Shown: positions 34,447 to 43,162 of the stretch, piece after piece
How positions within the stretch are numbered: position 1 is the stretch's first letter
Layout of the letters: each line of letters begins with the position of its first letter
Origin: Variovorax sp. 770b2
Lineage (GTDB): Bacteria > Pseudomonadota > Gammaproteobacteria > Burkholderiales > Burkholderiaceae_C
Length of the DNA stretch: 64,000 nucleotides
Direction of reading: 5' to 3'
NCBI RefSeq assembly: GCF_900115685.1
Contig: NZ_FOXJ01000001.1
Span: 2,389,796-2,453,795, forward strand
Program-made: the position numbers and the translations under genes
Notes under the pieces: generated by a model
Told to the model about the DNA's origin: nothing
The model's input: only the letters and a program-made list of their open reading frames with translations
The model's database searches: none

Positions 34447-35700
34447 CTAGCGGGCGCTCAGGTCCCACACGTCGTCCGCGGCATGCGCTGCCTCCCAGGC
34501 GCGCACCTTCTTCTTCGCACCGTCGAACAGCTTCACGTAGTTGCCCACGCGCACCTTCTGGCTGATCTGCGGGCCCACCTTCTCGAACAACGGCGACGTG
34601 ATCTTCGGCACGGCCATGTACTGGTCGAAGGTCATGCGCTTGCCCATCGAGACCGGCACGCCCTTGGCATCGACCACGTTGCGGCTGTAGATCACGGTGT
34701 CCGAACCCCACAGCACGCGGTCCTGGTAGCGGGTGACGAACTGCGCCCACTCGTCGGTGCTCGGCATGCCCGGCTCGGGCTTGATGAAGCGCTCCTGCAC
34801 GATGTCCCATGAAATGTCGACGCTCCATCCGGGGCAGGCATCGAGCACGCGCGACACCATCTGCAGATGGTCGCGCGTCGGCTTCACGAAGCGTCCGAGC
34901 CCCGTGTGCGCCCAGATCACGCTGGCACCCGGCGCCTGCACGCACAGCTGCGTGAGGCCCGCCTCGTAGTTGTTCTGCGGGCGCAGCGCCTCCACCGTGC
35001 CGTCGTAGGTCACATCGGCCGGGTAGATGTCGTTGTGCAGCGTGGCGACCAGGCCGGTCTCGGCCACCGTCTTCAGGATGTCCACCAGCGCGGGGCTGTA
35101 GAGCGAGAGCTTGCCGTCCTTCTCGGTCGTGTCCGGAGGCTGCCTGCCACCCACGGCGGTGTAGCTGATCGGGTCGCCGGCGATCTTGCGCGACACCAGC
35201 TCCTTGTGCACCGTGAACTCGCCGATGCCGGTGAAGGCACCGGGGAAGGTCAGCAGCGCGCGCTTGATGTGCTGCGCCGCATAGCGGTCCATCGGGTTGA
35301 AGCCGGTGATCATCAGGTCGAGGCGGCCCTGCTCGGCCGGTGTCAGCGTGAGGTATTCCTTCGCGTACATCGCATCGGCAAAAGCGTAGTAGTACAGCTC
35401 GGCCTTCGGCCCGAGGTAGTAGGTGGGCGCGACCTTGTCGCCCGCGTACTGCTCGAAGCCGTCCCACTTCTGCTGCAGCGGCAGGGGCATGACGGTGGAG
35501 CGCACCATGTCGTCCTTCATGTAGTCGCGCAGCAGCTGCTTGAGCGACGCGCCCTGGTAGGCGTAGTTGGCGATGTGGAAGTGCGCGTCGGCGAATTTGC
35601 CGGGGCCTTCGGTGGCCGGCGGCGGCAGGGTCGAGCAACCCGCGGCGAGCGCGGCGCAGGCGGCCACGGTGCAGATGCGGCGAAAAGACGAGATGGGCAT
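34447..35700 (-). CDS. Amidohydrolase-family lipoprotein
   Basis: A 417-residue protein with a lipoprotein signal ending ALAAGC (lipidated C22). The mature part looks like an amidohydrolase_2 (TIM-barrel metal hydrolase): an HxH motif in FADAHFHIANYAYQG, a later His in VIWAHTGLGRF and the terminal Asp in RVLWGSDTVIYS. Such an enzyme on the outer envelope is unusual. It is the last gene of the leftward 5-oxoprolinase operon, 34 bp after the biotin-carrier gene, but may be independent. Substrate unknown. Confidence 0.8.
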   Translation of the reverse strand: MPISSFRRICTVAACAALAAGCSTLPPPATEGPGKFADAHFHIANYAYQGASLKQLLRDYMKDDMVRSTVMPLPLQQKWDGFEQYAGDKVAPTYYLGPKAELYYYAFADAMYAKEYLTLTPAEQGRLDLMITGFNPMDRYAAQHIKRALLTFPGAFTGIGEFTVHKELVSRKIAGDPISYTAVGGRQPPDTTEKDGKLSLYSPALVDILKTVAETGLVATLHNDIYPADVTYDGTVEALRPQNNYEAGLTQLCVQAPGASVIWAHTGLGRFVKPTRDHLQMVSRVLDACPGWSVDISWDIVQERFIKPEPGMPSTDEWAQFVTRYQDRVLWGSDTVIYSRNVVDAKGVPVSMGKRMTFDQYMAVPKITSPLFEKVGPQISQKVRVGNYVKLFDGAKKKVRAWEAAHAADDVWDLSAR

Positions 35701-35734
35701 GGTGTGGCCTTGGTGTGTTGCAGGGGAAATGTCT

Positions 35735-35959
35735 TTACGCGGAGGCCAGCACGACCAGCACCTGCTCGTCGGTCACCATGTCGCCTTCGGCGGCCAGGAT
35801 GCGCAGCACCGTGCCCGCGGCCGGCGCTTCCACCGGGATTTCCATCTTCATGGACTCCACGATCAGCAGCGTGGCGCCCTCCTCGACCTGCTGGCCCTCG
35901 GCCACCTCGAGCTTCCAGACGCGGCCGCTGACATCGGCCACTATGTTGTGTTCAGGCAT
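35735..35959 (-). CDS. Biotin carboxyl carrier protein (short, stand-alone)
   Basis: A 74-residue biotinyl domain only, without the N-terminal region of AccB. The biotinylation site K38 is in ESMKMEIPVEAP, flanked by the usual barrel strands (GRVWKLEVAEGQQVEEG and GTVLRILAAEGDMV). Its start overlaps the end of pxpA by 8 bp. Together with the biotin carboxylase four genes upstream in the same operon it should form the carboxylase half of a biotin-dependent enzyme dedicated to this pathway. Confidence 0.9.
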   Translation of the reverse strand: MPEHNIVADVSGRVWKLEVAEGQQVEEGATLLIVESMKMEIPVEAPAAGTVLRILAAEGDMVTDEQVLVVLASA

Positions 35960-36767
35960 GGGTATTTCCTCCGGTTGAATGCGTGCGGTTCGTTGACGGG
36001 AATACAGGGGCGGCCACGCGCACGCCGATGGCGTCGAGCGCGCCGCGGATGCGCCGCACGAATGCGAGCGCGCCCGGCTGGTCGCCGTGGATGCACAGCG
36101 TGTCGGCGCGCAGCGCGACCTCCTTGCCGCTGGCCGCCCGCACCGTGCCGTGCTGCACCATCTGCAGCACCTGGGCGGTGGCCACGTCGGCGTCCTCGAT
36201 CAGGGCGCCGGGCTGGCCGCGCGGCGACAGCGAGCCGTCGTCCTGGTAGCTGCGATCGGCAAACACCTCGGCGACCGCCGGCAGGCCCAAGGCTTCGGCG
36301 GCGCGAATCATCTCGCTGCCGGCGAGGCCGAACAGCACCAGCCGCGGATCGACCTCGTGCACGGCGCGCGCAATGGCATCAGCCAGTGCGCGGTCCTTCG
36401 CGGCCATGTTGTAGAGCGCGCCGTGCGCCTTCACGTGGCTCAGCGTGCCGCCGGCCGCCTTCGCGAAGGCCCACAGCGCGCCGACCTGGTAGACCACCAT
36501 CGCGTAGACCTCGGCCGGCGACACCTGCATCACGCGCCGCCCGAAGCCCTGCAGGTCGGGCAGGCCAGGGTGCGCGCCGACGCGCACGCCGCGGTGCAGT
36601 GCCGCCGCGACCACGCGGCGCATGGTCGATGGGTCGCCGGCATGGAAGCCGCACGCGATGTTGGCCGAACTCACATGGTCGAGCAGCTCGATGTCGTTGC
36701 CCATCGCCCAGGCGCCGAAGCCCTCGCCCATGTCGCAGTTGATGTCGATGCGAAGTGCCTGTGTCAT
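35952..36767 (-). CDS. pxpA: 5-Oxoprolinase subunit A (LamB/YcsF family)
   Basis: A 271-residue protein starting LRIDINCDMGEGFGAW, followed by NIACGFHAGDPSTMRRVV, GAHPGLPDLQGFGRR and SHVKAHGALYNMAAKD, the full signature of the LamB/YcsF family. As PxpA it acts with PxpB and PxpC in ATP-dependent opening of 5-oxoproline (pyroglutamate) to glutamate, as established for the bacterial PxpABC enzyme. Start ATG 36767 overlaps the pxpC stop by 4 bp. Confidence 0.93.
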   Translation of the reverse strand: MTQALRIDINCDMGEGFGAWAMGNDIELLDHVSSANIACGFHAGDPSTMRRVVAAALHRGVRVGAHPGLPDLQGFGRRVMQVSPAEVYAMVVYQVGALWAFAKAAGGTLSHVKAHGALYNMAAKDRALADAIARAVHEVDPRLVLFGLAGSEMIRAAEALGLPAVAEVFADRSYQDDGSLSPRGQPGALIEDADVATAQVLQMVQHGTVRAASGKEVALRADTLCIHGDQPGALAFVRRIRGALDAIGVRVAAPVFPSTNRTHSTGGNTHA

Positions 36768-37771
36768 TGCGCCTCCCCGGCCGCGCGCACCAGGCTGCGC
36801 AGCCGCGCGAGGGCGCGCTCGCGCTCCAGGTAGAGCGACTGCGCCGCCTCGAGCGAAATCGGCTCGAAGCGCAGTGCCTGCTGCGGCGCCAGCTGCGCGA
36901 CCAGCGGCAGGTCGACACTGGCCACGCAGGCGATCTTGGGATAGCCGCCGGTGGTCTGCCGGTCGGCCATCAGCACGATCGGCTGCCCGTCGGGCGGCAC
37001 CTGCACCGTGCCGAAGGCCACGCCCTCGGAGATCATGTCCATCGCATGCCGGCGCTCGAGCACCGGTCCTTCGAGCCGGAAGCCCATGCGGTCGGACTGC
37101 GGGCTCACGCGGAACTCGGCCTGCATGAAGGCCTCTTGCGCCTGGGCGGTGAACAGCGCCCATTGCTGCCCCGCGATCACGCGCACCGGTGCCGGGCCCG
37201 CGGTTTGCGGCGCGATGGCCGGCGCATGCACCTCGGGCTCATGAATCTCGATGAAATCTCTATCGCCCAATCGGGCGACCGAGGCAGCGCAAAGTGGCGG
37301 CACACCCCCCACCTCCAGCACGTCGCCCTTCTTCAGCGCCCGCCCCTGCAGCCCGCCGAACGCACCGCGCACATAGGTGCTGCGGCTGTCCATCACGCTG
37401 GGCACCGCAAAGCCGCCGCGCACCGCGAGGTAACTGCGCATGCCGTCGATGCGCTTGCCGAAATCCAGCCGCGCACCGGCGCGCACCCGCACGGCGCGGT
37501 TCATCGGCAGCTCGGCCTCGCCGATGCGCGCCGACAGGTTCGCGCCGCACAGCGCGATCGCCTGGGTCTCGTGGAACACGAGGCTGGGCCCCATCAGCGT
37601 GATCTCGAGCGTGGCCTCGTCTTCGTCGTTGCCGAGCAGCGCGTTGGCGCAGCGGTGCGACCACTCGTCCATCGCGCCGCCCACCACCACGCCCAGGTGC
37701 TGGTAGCCATGGCGTCCCCGGTCCTGCAGCAGCGACAGCGCGCCGGGCTTGATGACTTCGATGCCGCTCAT
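36764..37771 (-). CDS. pxpC: 5-Oxoprolinase subunit C (KipA/AHS2 family)
   Basis: A 335-residue protein of the allophanate-hydrolase-subunit-2 type, often labelled 'biotin-dependent carboxyltransferase'. It opens IEVIKPGALSLLQDRGRHGY and contains GGAMDEWSHRCANALLGNDE and PQSDRMGFRLEGP, diagnostic of the family. It forms the 5-oxoprolinase with PxpA and PxpB. Four-base ATGA overlaps on both sides (with pxpB at 37768 and pxpA at 36764) indicate strict translational coupling. I start at ATG 37771; an upstream extension is non-conserved. Confidence 0.92.
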   Translation of the reverse strand: MSGIEVIKPGALSLLQDRGRHGYQHLGVVVGGAMDEWSHRCANALLGNDEDEATLEITLMGPSLVFHETQAIALCGANLSARIGEAELPMNRAVRVRAGARLDFGKRIDGMRSYLAVRGGFAVPSVMDSRSTYVRGAFGGLQGRALKKGDVLEVGGVPPLCAASVARLGDRDFIEIHEPEVHAPAIAPQTAGPAPVRVIAGQQWALFTAQAQEAFMQAEFRVSPQSDRMGFRLEGPVLERRHAMDMISEGVAFGTVQVPPDGQPIVLMADRQTTGGYPKIACVASVDLPLVAQLAPQQALRFEPISLEAAQSLYLERERALARLRSLVRAAGEAQ

Positions 37772-38484
37772 CGAGGCACCTCCGTGCCGCCGAAGATGTC
37801 GACCGATGCCGGCACGAAGCGGATGCGGTCGCCCGGGCGCAGCAGGCACGGCGATTCGGCTGCCGCGTCGAACAGCTTCAGCGGCGTGCGGCCGATCACG
37901 TTCCAGCCGCCCGGCGTTTCCAGCGAATAGACCGAGGTCTGGTCGCGCGCGATCGCCACGCTGCCCGCGGGAATGCGCGTGCGCGGCGTGCCGCGGCGCG
38001 GCACGGCGAGCGACGGATCGAGCCCGCCGATGTACGGAAAGCCCGGCGCGAAGCCGAGCATGTAGACGAGGTGCTGCGACGCGACGTGGCGCGCGATCAC
38101 CTCGGAAGCCTGCAGACCGCAGGCGGCCGCGACCTCTTCGAGATCGGGGCCGAACTCGCCGCCGTAGCAGACGGGGATCTCGACCGTGCGCGCGTCCTCG
38201 TCGTGGTGGCGGATGCCGCGCGCGAGCAAGGCGTCGAGCCGCCGGCGCAGCACGTCGTATGGCGACGCGCCCTCCGCGAAGAACTCGGGGCGGTAGTGCA
38301 CCGCCACGGTGGTGAAGGCCGGAACCACGTCGACGATGCCCGCAATGGGCTCGTCGAGCAGTTCGCGCGCAAAGCTGCGCACGGTGGCGTTGATGGCCGG
38401 CTCCACGGCCTGGCCGAACTCCACGACGAGGCAGCGGTCGCCCACCGGGGCGATGCGCCAGGGCGATGTGCTGGAAGAAGTCAT
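37768..38484 (-). CDS. pxpB: 5-Oxoprolinase subunit B (KipI/AHS1 family)
   Basis: A 238-residue protein of the KipI/allophanate hydrolase subunit 1 family. Key segments are VGDRCLVVEFGQAVEPAINA, EIPVCYGGEFGPDLEEVA, the strongly conserved HVASQHLVYMLGFAPGFPYI and VPRRGTPRTRIPAGSVAIA. It is partner of PxpA and PxpC. It lies 17 bp after the biotin carboxylase gene and overlaps pxpC by 4 bp. Confidence 0.92.
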   Translation of the reverse strand: MTSSSTSPWRIAPVGDRCLVVEFGQAVEPAINATVRSFARELLDEPIAGIVDVVPAFTTVAVHYRPEFFAEGASPYDVLRRRLDALLARGIRHHDEDARTVEIPVCYGGEFGPDLEEVAAACGLQASEVIARHVASQHLVYMLGFAPGFPYIGGLDPSLAVPRRGTPRTRIPAGSVAIARDQTSVYSLETPGGWNVIGRTPLKLFDAAAESPCLLRPGDRIRFVPASVDIFGGTEVPR

Positions 38485-38501
38485 CGGTCGCGCCTTCGGG
38501 T

Positions 38502-39902
38502 TCAGCGCACCGCCGGCGCAGCGGCCATCGCTTCGAGCAACCGCGCCCGCTCGCGCTCGACCAGCCCGGTATCGAGCCGCCCGGCTGCGAAGTCCTCGTG
38601 GCGGATCACCGCCTTGAGGAACGCGAGGTTGTTCTTCACGCCCTCGATGCGGCTGGTCTCCAGCGCGGCCAGCATGGCGGCGAGCGCCGCGTCGCGGTTC
38701 TCGCCCCAGACGATCATCTTGGCGATCATCGGGTCGTAGAAAGGCGTGATCACATCGCCCTGCCGCACGCCGGTGTCCACGCGCAGGTGCGGCGCGGCGG
38801 GGGGCAGCGCGAACACGTCGAGCGGGCCTGGCGACGGAAAGAAGTTCTTGGCCGGGTTCTCCGCATAGAGCCGGCATTCGATGGCCGCGCCGTGCGTCGC
38901 GATGTCCTCCTGCGCGATCTTCTCGAAGCCCGCGAGCGACGGGCCCGCGGCCGCCAGCTTGATCTGCTGCTGCACCAGGTCCCAACCCGTCACCATCTCG
39001 GTGACCGGATGCTCGACCTGGATGCGCGTGTTCATCTCGAGGAAGAAGAATTCGAGCGAGTCCGCATCCACGATGAATTCGACCGTGCCCGGGCCGCGAT
39101 AGCGCTGATGCGCAGCCAGTGCTGCAGCGGCCTTGGCCATGCGCGCGCGCAACCCGGCCGGCAACCCCGGCGCCGGGCTCTCCTCGATGATCTTCTGGAA
39201 GCGCCGCTGGATCGAGCACTCGCGCTCGAACAGGTGCACCGCGCTGCCGTCGCCGTAGCCGAACACCTGGATCTCCACATGCCGCGCGCGCGGCACGTAG
39301 CGCTCCAGGTAGATCGTGCCGTCCTTGAACGACTTGGCCGCGAGCTGCTGCGTGGCCGCCACCGAGGCCAGCAGTTTCTCGGGTGCATCCACCAGCCGCA
39401 TGCCGATGCCCCCGCCGCCGCCCGTGGCCTTGACCAGCAACGGGTAACCCACGGCCGCGGCCGCTTCCTCGATGCCGGCCAGATCGTCGAGTGCGAAGCG
39501 CCGGCTGCCCGGCAGCGTCGGCACGCCGGCTGCCTTGGCGATTTCGCGGGCGCGCTCCTTGTCGCCCATCTCCTCGATGCTCTGCGGCGTGGGGCCGATC
39601 CACACCACGCCGGCGGCCTCGGCAGCGCGTGCGAAGGCCGTGTTCTCCGAGAGGAAACCGTAGCCCGGATGCACGCCTTTGGCGCCCTGCGCGACCGCGG
39701 CTGCCAGGATGCGCTCGTGGTTCAGGTAGCTCTCGGCCGGCGATGCGGGGCCGATGGCGACCGCGCGGTCGGCCATCTCCACATGCAGCGCCTTGGCGTC
39801 GGCCTCGGAATACACGGCGACGGTCTCGATGCCGAGTGCCTTGCAGGCGCGAATCACGCGGCAGGCAATCTCGCCGCGGTTGGCGATGAGGATGCGCTTC
39901 AT
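38502..39902 (-). CDS. Biotin carboxylase (AccC-like), dedicated paralogue
   Basis: A 466-residue ATP-grasp biotin carboxylase. N-domain MKRILIANRGEIACRVIRAC, nucleotide loop LLVKATGGGGGIGMRLV, and active-site segments LFERECSIQRRFQKIIEESP and EFFFLEMNTRIQVEHPVTEM are all intact. It loads CO2 on a biotinyl carrier, here presumably the 74-residue carrier in the same operon. The housekeeping acc genes are not in the window, so this is a pathway-specific copy. It is 4 bp after the MFS gene and 17 bp before pxpB. Confidence 0.92.
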   Translation of the reverse strand: MKRILIANRGEIACRVIRACKALGIETVAVYSEADAKALHVEMADRAVAIGPASPAESYLNHERILAAAVAQGAKGVHPGYGFLSENTAFARAAEAAGVVWIGPTPQSIEEMGDKERAREIAKAAGVPTLPGSRRFALDDLAGIEEAAAAVGYPLLVKATGGGGGIGMRLVDAPEKLLASVAATQQLAAKSFKDGTIYLERYVPRARHVEIQVFGYGDGSAVHLFERECSIQRRFQKIIEESPAPGLPAGLRARMAKAAAALAAHQRYRGPGTVEFIVDADSLEFFFLEMNTRIQVEHPVTEMVTGWDLVQQQIKLAAAGPSLAGFEKIAQEDIATHGAAIECRLYAENPAKNFFPSPGPLDVFALPPAAPHLRVDTGVRQGDVITPFYDPMIAKMIVWGENRDAALAAMLAALETSRIEGVKNNLAFLKAVIRHEDFAAGRLDTGLVERERARLLEAMAAAPAVR

Positions 39903-39906
39903 CGCG

Positions 39907-41142
39907 TCAGTCCTCCGACGAGAGCTCGAGGCCGCCCGTTTCGGGCAGCAGCAGCGACGCGATGATCACCAGCAGGTAGCCACCCGCCGCCATGTAGCCG
40001 ATGGCAATGCCCAGCGGCATCGAGGTGCTCATGTAGCCGATGAGCGCCGGGCAGATCGAGCCGACGGCACGGCCGAAGTTGTAGCAAAAGCCCTGGCCCG
40101 AACCTCGCACGCGGCTGGGGAACAGTTCGCTCAGATATGCCCCCATGCCAGAGAAAATCCCCGAGAGAAAGAAGCCGAGCGGAAAGCCGAGCACCAGCAT
40201 CATCCCGTCGGTGATCGGGATCTGCGTGTACGCAATCACCAGCAGCCCGGCGCACAGCGCGAAGAGCATGAAGCAGCGGCGGCGGCCCAGCTTGTCCGAG
40301 AGCCACGCGCTCGTGAGGTAGCCCACGAACGAGCCGAGGATCAGCACCAGGAGATAGCCGCTGGTGTTGAACACCGAGAGGTTGCGCTCCATCTTCAGGT
40401 ACGTCGGAAGCCACGTGGTCACCGCGTAGTAGGCGCCCTGCATGCCGGTGGCCAGGAGGCTCGCAAGGATCGTGGTCTTGAGCAGCTTGGGCGAGAAGAT
40501 CTCCAGGAAGTTGCCCTTGTCGCCCTCCGCCTTCATGCGCGCACGGGTCTGGTGGTAGACCTCGGGGTCGCTGATGTTGCGGCGGATGTAGAGGATCAAC
40601 AGCGCCGGCAGCACGCCGATCCAGAACAGCACGCGCCAGGCGAGCGCCGGCTCCAGAAAGGCATACACCGCCCAGAACGCGATGGCCGAGATGCCCCAGC
40701 CCACCGCCCAGCTGCTCTGCACCAGCCCCACCGCCTTGCCGCGGTGGCGCGCCTGGATCATCTCGGCGATCAGCACCGAGCCCACCGACCACTCGCCGCC
40801 GAAGCCCAGCCCCTGCAGCGCGCGCGTGACGAAGAGCTGCTCGGGCGACTGCGTGAAGCCGCTCAGGAAGGTGAAGAAGCTGAACCACAGCACCGTCAGT
40901 TGCAGGATGCGCACGCGGCCGTATTTGTCGGCCAGGATGCCCGCGAGCCAGCCGCCGATGGCCGAGGTGACCAGCGCACCGGTCGCGATGTAGCCGGCCT
41001 CGGTCTTGGTCATGCCCCACACCAGGATCAGCGTGGGGATCATGAAGGTGTAGATCATGTAGTCGAACGCATCGACGCCGTAGCCGGCGAAGGCGGCGAC
41101 CAGCGTCCGGCGCTCCTGGGGTTTGGTTTCCTGCAGCCACAT
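39907..41142 (-). CDS. MFS transporter, sugar-acid/sialate (SHS/AAHS-like) type
   Basis: A 411-residue 12-helix major facilitator starting TLVAAFAGYGVDAFDYMIYT. The first-half signature reads GWLAGILADKYGRVRILQLT, followed by RALQGLGFGGEWSVGSVLIA, which is typical of carboxylate and aromatic-acid/sialate carriers. As part of the 5-oxoproline operon it is the likely importer of 5-oxoproline or a related amino-acid derivative. Gap to the biotin carboxylase is 4 bp; gap from the DUF1445 gene is 59 bp. Confidence 0.88.
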   Translation of the reverse strand: MWLQETKPQERRTLVAAFAGYGVDAFDYMIYTFMIPTLILVWGMTKTEAGYIATGALVTSAIGGWLAGILADKYGRVRILQLTVLWFSFFTFLSGFTQSPEQLFVTRALQGLGFGGEWSVGSVLIAEMIQARHRGKAVGLVQSSWAVGWGISAIAFWAVYAFLEPALAWRVLFWIGVLPALLILYIRRNISDPEVYHQTRARMKAEGDKGNFLEIFSPKLLKTTILASLLATGMQGAYYAVTTWLPTYLKMERNLSVFNTSGYLLVLILGSFVGYLTSAWLSDKLGRRRCFMLFALCAGLLVIAYTQIPITDGMMLVLGFPLGFFLSGIFSGMGAYLSELFPSRVRGSGQGFCYNFGRAVGSICPALIGYMSTSMPLGIAIGYMAAGGYLLVIIASLLLPETGGLELSSED

Positions 41143-41201
41143 GGTGGAAATCCTCTAGGTGATGAAAAACAGAAAGACGGGTGTCGAAGAACGAGCGGCG
41201 C

Positions 41202-42026
41202 TCAGGCGAACGGAAGGTCGCGGTTGAGCAGGTCGGTGACCAGCATGTACCCCGGCGAGTGCGTGATGCACAGCGCGGGCTTGGCAGCCATCACCACCGC
41301 CTGCGGCGTCACGCCGCAGGCCCAGAACACGGGCAGCTCGTCGGGCGCGACGCGCACCGCGTCGCCGAAGTCGGGCCGGGCGATGTCGGCGATGCCGATG
41401 AGCGAGGGGTCGCCGATGTGCACCGGCGCGCCGTGCACCCTGGGCACGCGCGCGGTGATCTGCACCGCGCGAATGGCGTCGGCCGCCTTCATCGGCCGCA
41501 TCGACACCACCATCGGCCCGTGGAAGGGGCCGGCCGGCACGGTCTGGATGTTCGTCCTGTACATGGCCACGTTCTTGCCCTCCTCCACGTGGCGCAGCGG
41601 AATGCCCGCATCGATGAGGCCGTGCTCGAACGAGAACGAGCAGCCCAGCACGAACGCCACGAAATCGCCCTGCCACAGGGCCTTCAGGTCATTCACCTCG
41701 TCCACCAGCACGCCCTCGCGGTAGACGCGGTAGGCGGGCACGTCGGTGCGGATGTCGATGTCGCGGCCCAACGTGGGCAGTTGCGGGTTGCCGGGCTGGC
41801 CGACCGCCAGCAGCGGGCACGGCTTCGGGTTGCTCTGGCAGAAGCGCATGAAATCCGAGGCCAGCTCCACCGGCAGGATCGCCAGGTTGCCCTGCACGTG
41901 CGCCGGAGTCAGCCCGCTCGTGTGGCGGCGCCAGCGGCCCGCCCGGATGGCCTGCCGTGCCTCGAAGGCGTTTGCGAAAGTCTCGTCGGGCGCCTGCATC
42001 GCACTGCCCGTATCCACCAATTCCAT
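41202..42026 (-). CDS. DUF1445 (D-glutamate cyclase-like) family protein
   Basis: A 274-residue cytoplasmic protein of the DUF1445/'putative hydro-lyase' family, the domain present in mammalian D-glutamate cyclase. Conserved blocks include [56 protein letters not shown] and [18 protein letters not shown] near the C-terminus. Being first in an operon for 5-oxoproline, it may interconvert D-glutamate and 5-oxo-D-proline; the context fits, but activity in bacteria is not shown by sequence alone. ATG 42026 is chosen because the upstream in-frame extension is non-conserved. Confidence 0.85.
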   Translation of the reverse strand: MELVDTGSAMQAPDETFANAFEARQAIRAGRWRRHTSGLTPAHVQGNLAILPVELASDFMRFCQSNPKPCPLLAVGQPGNPQLPTLGRDIDIRTDVPAYRVYREGVLVDEVNDLKALWQGDFVAFVLGCSFSFEHGLIDAGIPLRHVEEGKNVAMYRTNIQTVPAGPFHGPMVVSMRPMKAADAIRAVQITARVPRVHGAPVHIGDPSLIGIADIARPDFGDAVRVAPDELPVFWACGVTPQAVVMAAKPALCITHSPGYMLVTDLLNRDLPFA

Positions 42027-42139
42027 TGGGTACCTCTTGATGTCATGCTTTTGTGCTGGTGCAGGACTTGCATGCCGGCACACCGTCAATGGGGGGCGAT
42101 GAAATCACGGCACGCCGATGACGTCGACTCAGAAATTGT

Positions 42140-42151
42140 TCGAGCCCTCGA
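42140..42151. promoter_or_regulatory. Candidate LysR-type site in the pxp divergon
   Basis: Short perfect palindrome TCGAG-CC-CTCGA in the 170-bp region between the DUF1445 gene and the divergent LysR gene, 45 bp before the LysR start, followed by an AT-rich stretch (ATAAGATTTTTTTAAG) that could hold a promoter. Weak evidence. Confidence 0.3.
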
Positions 42152-42196
42152 TAAGATTTTTTTAAGAACCGCCTTGCACCGAACACCGACGGACCG

Positions 42197-43162
42197 ATGA
42201 ACACACGCTTTCTGGAGACGCTGGTCGTCCTTTCCCGCCTGAAGAGCTTTCGCGAGACCGCGCAGGTGCTGCACACCACGCAGGCGGCCGCATCGCAGCG
42301 CATCGCGGCCCTGGAAGACGAACTAGGGGTTTTCCTTGTTGACCGCTCCAATCGCACCCTGACCCTCACGCCCATGGGCGAGCAGGTGGTGCGCCAGGCC
42401 GAGCGCATGCTGGCGCTGGAGCGCGAGCTCAAGCTCGCGACGCAGCCCGATGCGCCGCCCGCCGGGCGCGTGCGCATCGGTGTGATCGAGACGGTCGTGC
42501 ACACCTGGCTCACGCCGCTGATCCACGGCATCACGCGGCGCTTTCCGGCGGTGGACCCGGACATCACCGTCGAGCCCGCGCGCAACCTCAGGGAGCAATT
42601 CCGCCAGCACAAGCTCGATCTGCTGATCCAGAACGATCCCGTGGAAGAAGCGGCCGGCAACGTGGAGCTCGAGGTGACGCCGCTGTCGCGCTTTCCGATC
42701 CGCTGGATCGCCCGGCCCGACGTGTGGCCCACGCAGGAGGTGCTCGCGCTCGAAGACCTGGAGCGCATTCCCGTGCTGACCTACGTGCGCACCTCCAGCC
42801 CGCACGCGCACGTGCGCGCGCTGTTCGCGGGGCGCGAGGCCGAGCCGCGCATCTGCAGCTTTCCGTCGGTGCAGTCGATCGTGCAGCTGGTGAAGGAAGG
42901 CTTCGGGGTGGCGGCGATTCCGCCGATCTTCGTGCAGCGCGAAATCGAAGCCGGGGACCTGAAGCTCTGCGAGGGGCCCGCCCTGCCGCCGCTGGTGGTG
43001 ACGGTGACGCGGCCTCGGGAATCGTCGCCCGCCGTGACGGCGGTCGACACCATCATCCGGGAGGTGGTGGCCAGCTACTGCAAGGCGGCCGGGCCGCCGT
43101 GGGCGATCGACCTGCAGGAGGAGCTCGATGCCCTTCCCGCTGCGCCCCTCGCCGGCACCTGA
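42197..43162 (+). CDS. LysR-family regulator, divergent from the 5-oxoprolinase operon
   Basis: A 321-residue LysR protein: HTH NTRFLETLVVLSRLKSFRET and TTQAAASQRIAALEDELGV, effector domain from about residue 92 (VRIGVIETVVHTWLTPLIHG). It is divergent from the pxp operon across 170 bp and is the obvious candidate for its activator, responding to 5-oxoproline or glutamate (inference). Its stop codon is immediately followed by the stop of the convergent mmsB gene with no spacer. Confidence 0.88.
   Translation: MNTRFLETLVVLSRLKSFRETAQVLHTTQAAASQRIAALEDELGVFLVDRSNRTLTLTPMGEQVVRQAERMLALERELKLATQPDAPPAGRVRIGVIETVVHTWLTPLIHGITRRFPAVDPDITVEPARNLREQFRQHKLDLLIQNDPVEEAAGNVELEVTPLSRFPIRWIARPDVWPTQEVLALEDLERIPVLTYVRTSSPHAHVRALFAGREAEPRICSFPSVQSIVQLVKEGFGVAAIPPIFVQREIEAGDLKLCEGPALPPLVVTVTRPRESSPAVTAVDTIIREVVASYCKAAGPPWAIDLQEELDALPAAPLAGT

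Noticed and set aside
35952..37163. Longer frame upstream of pxpA
   Set aside because: The extra 132 residues overlap pxpC in another frame. The LamB/YcsF signature begins at 36767.
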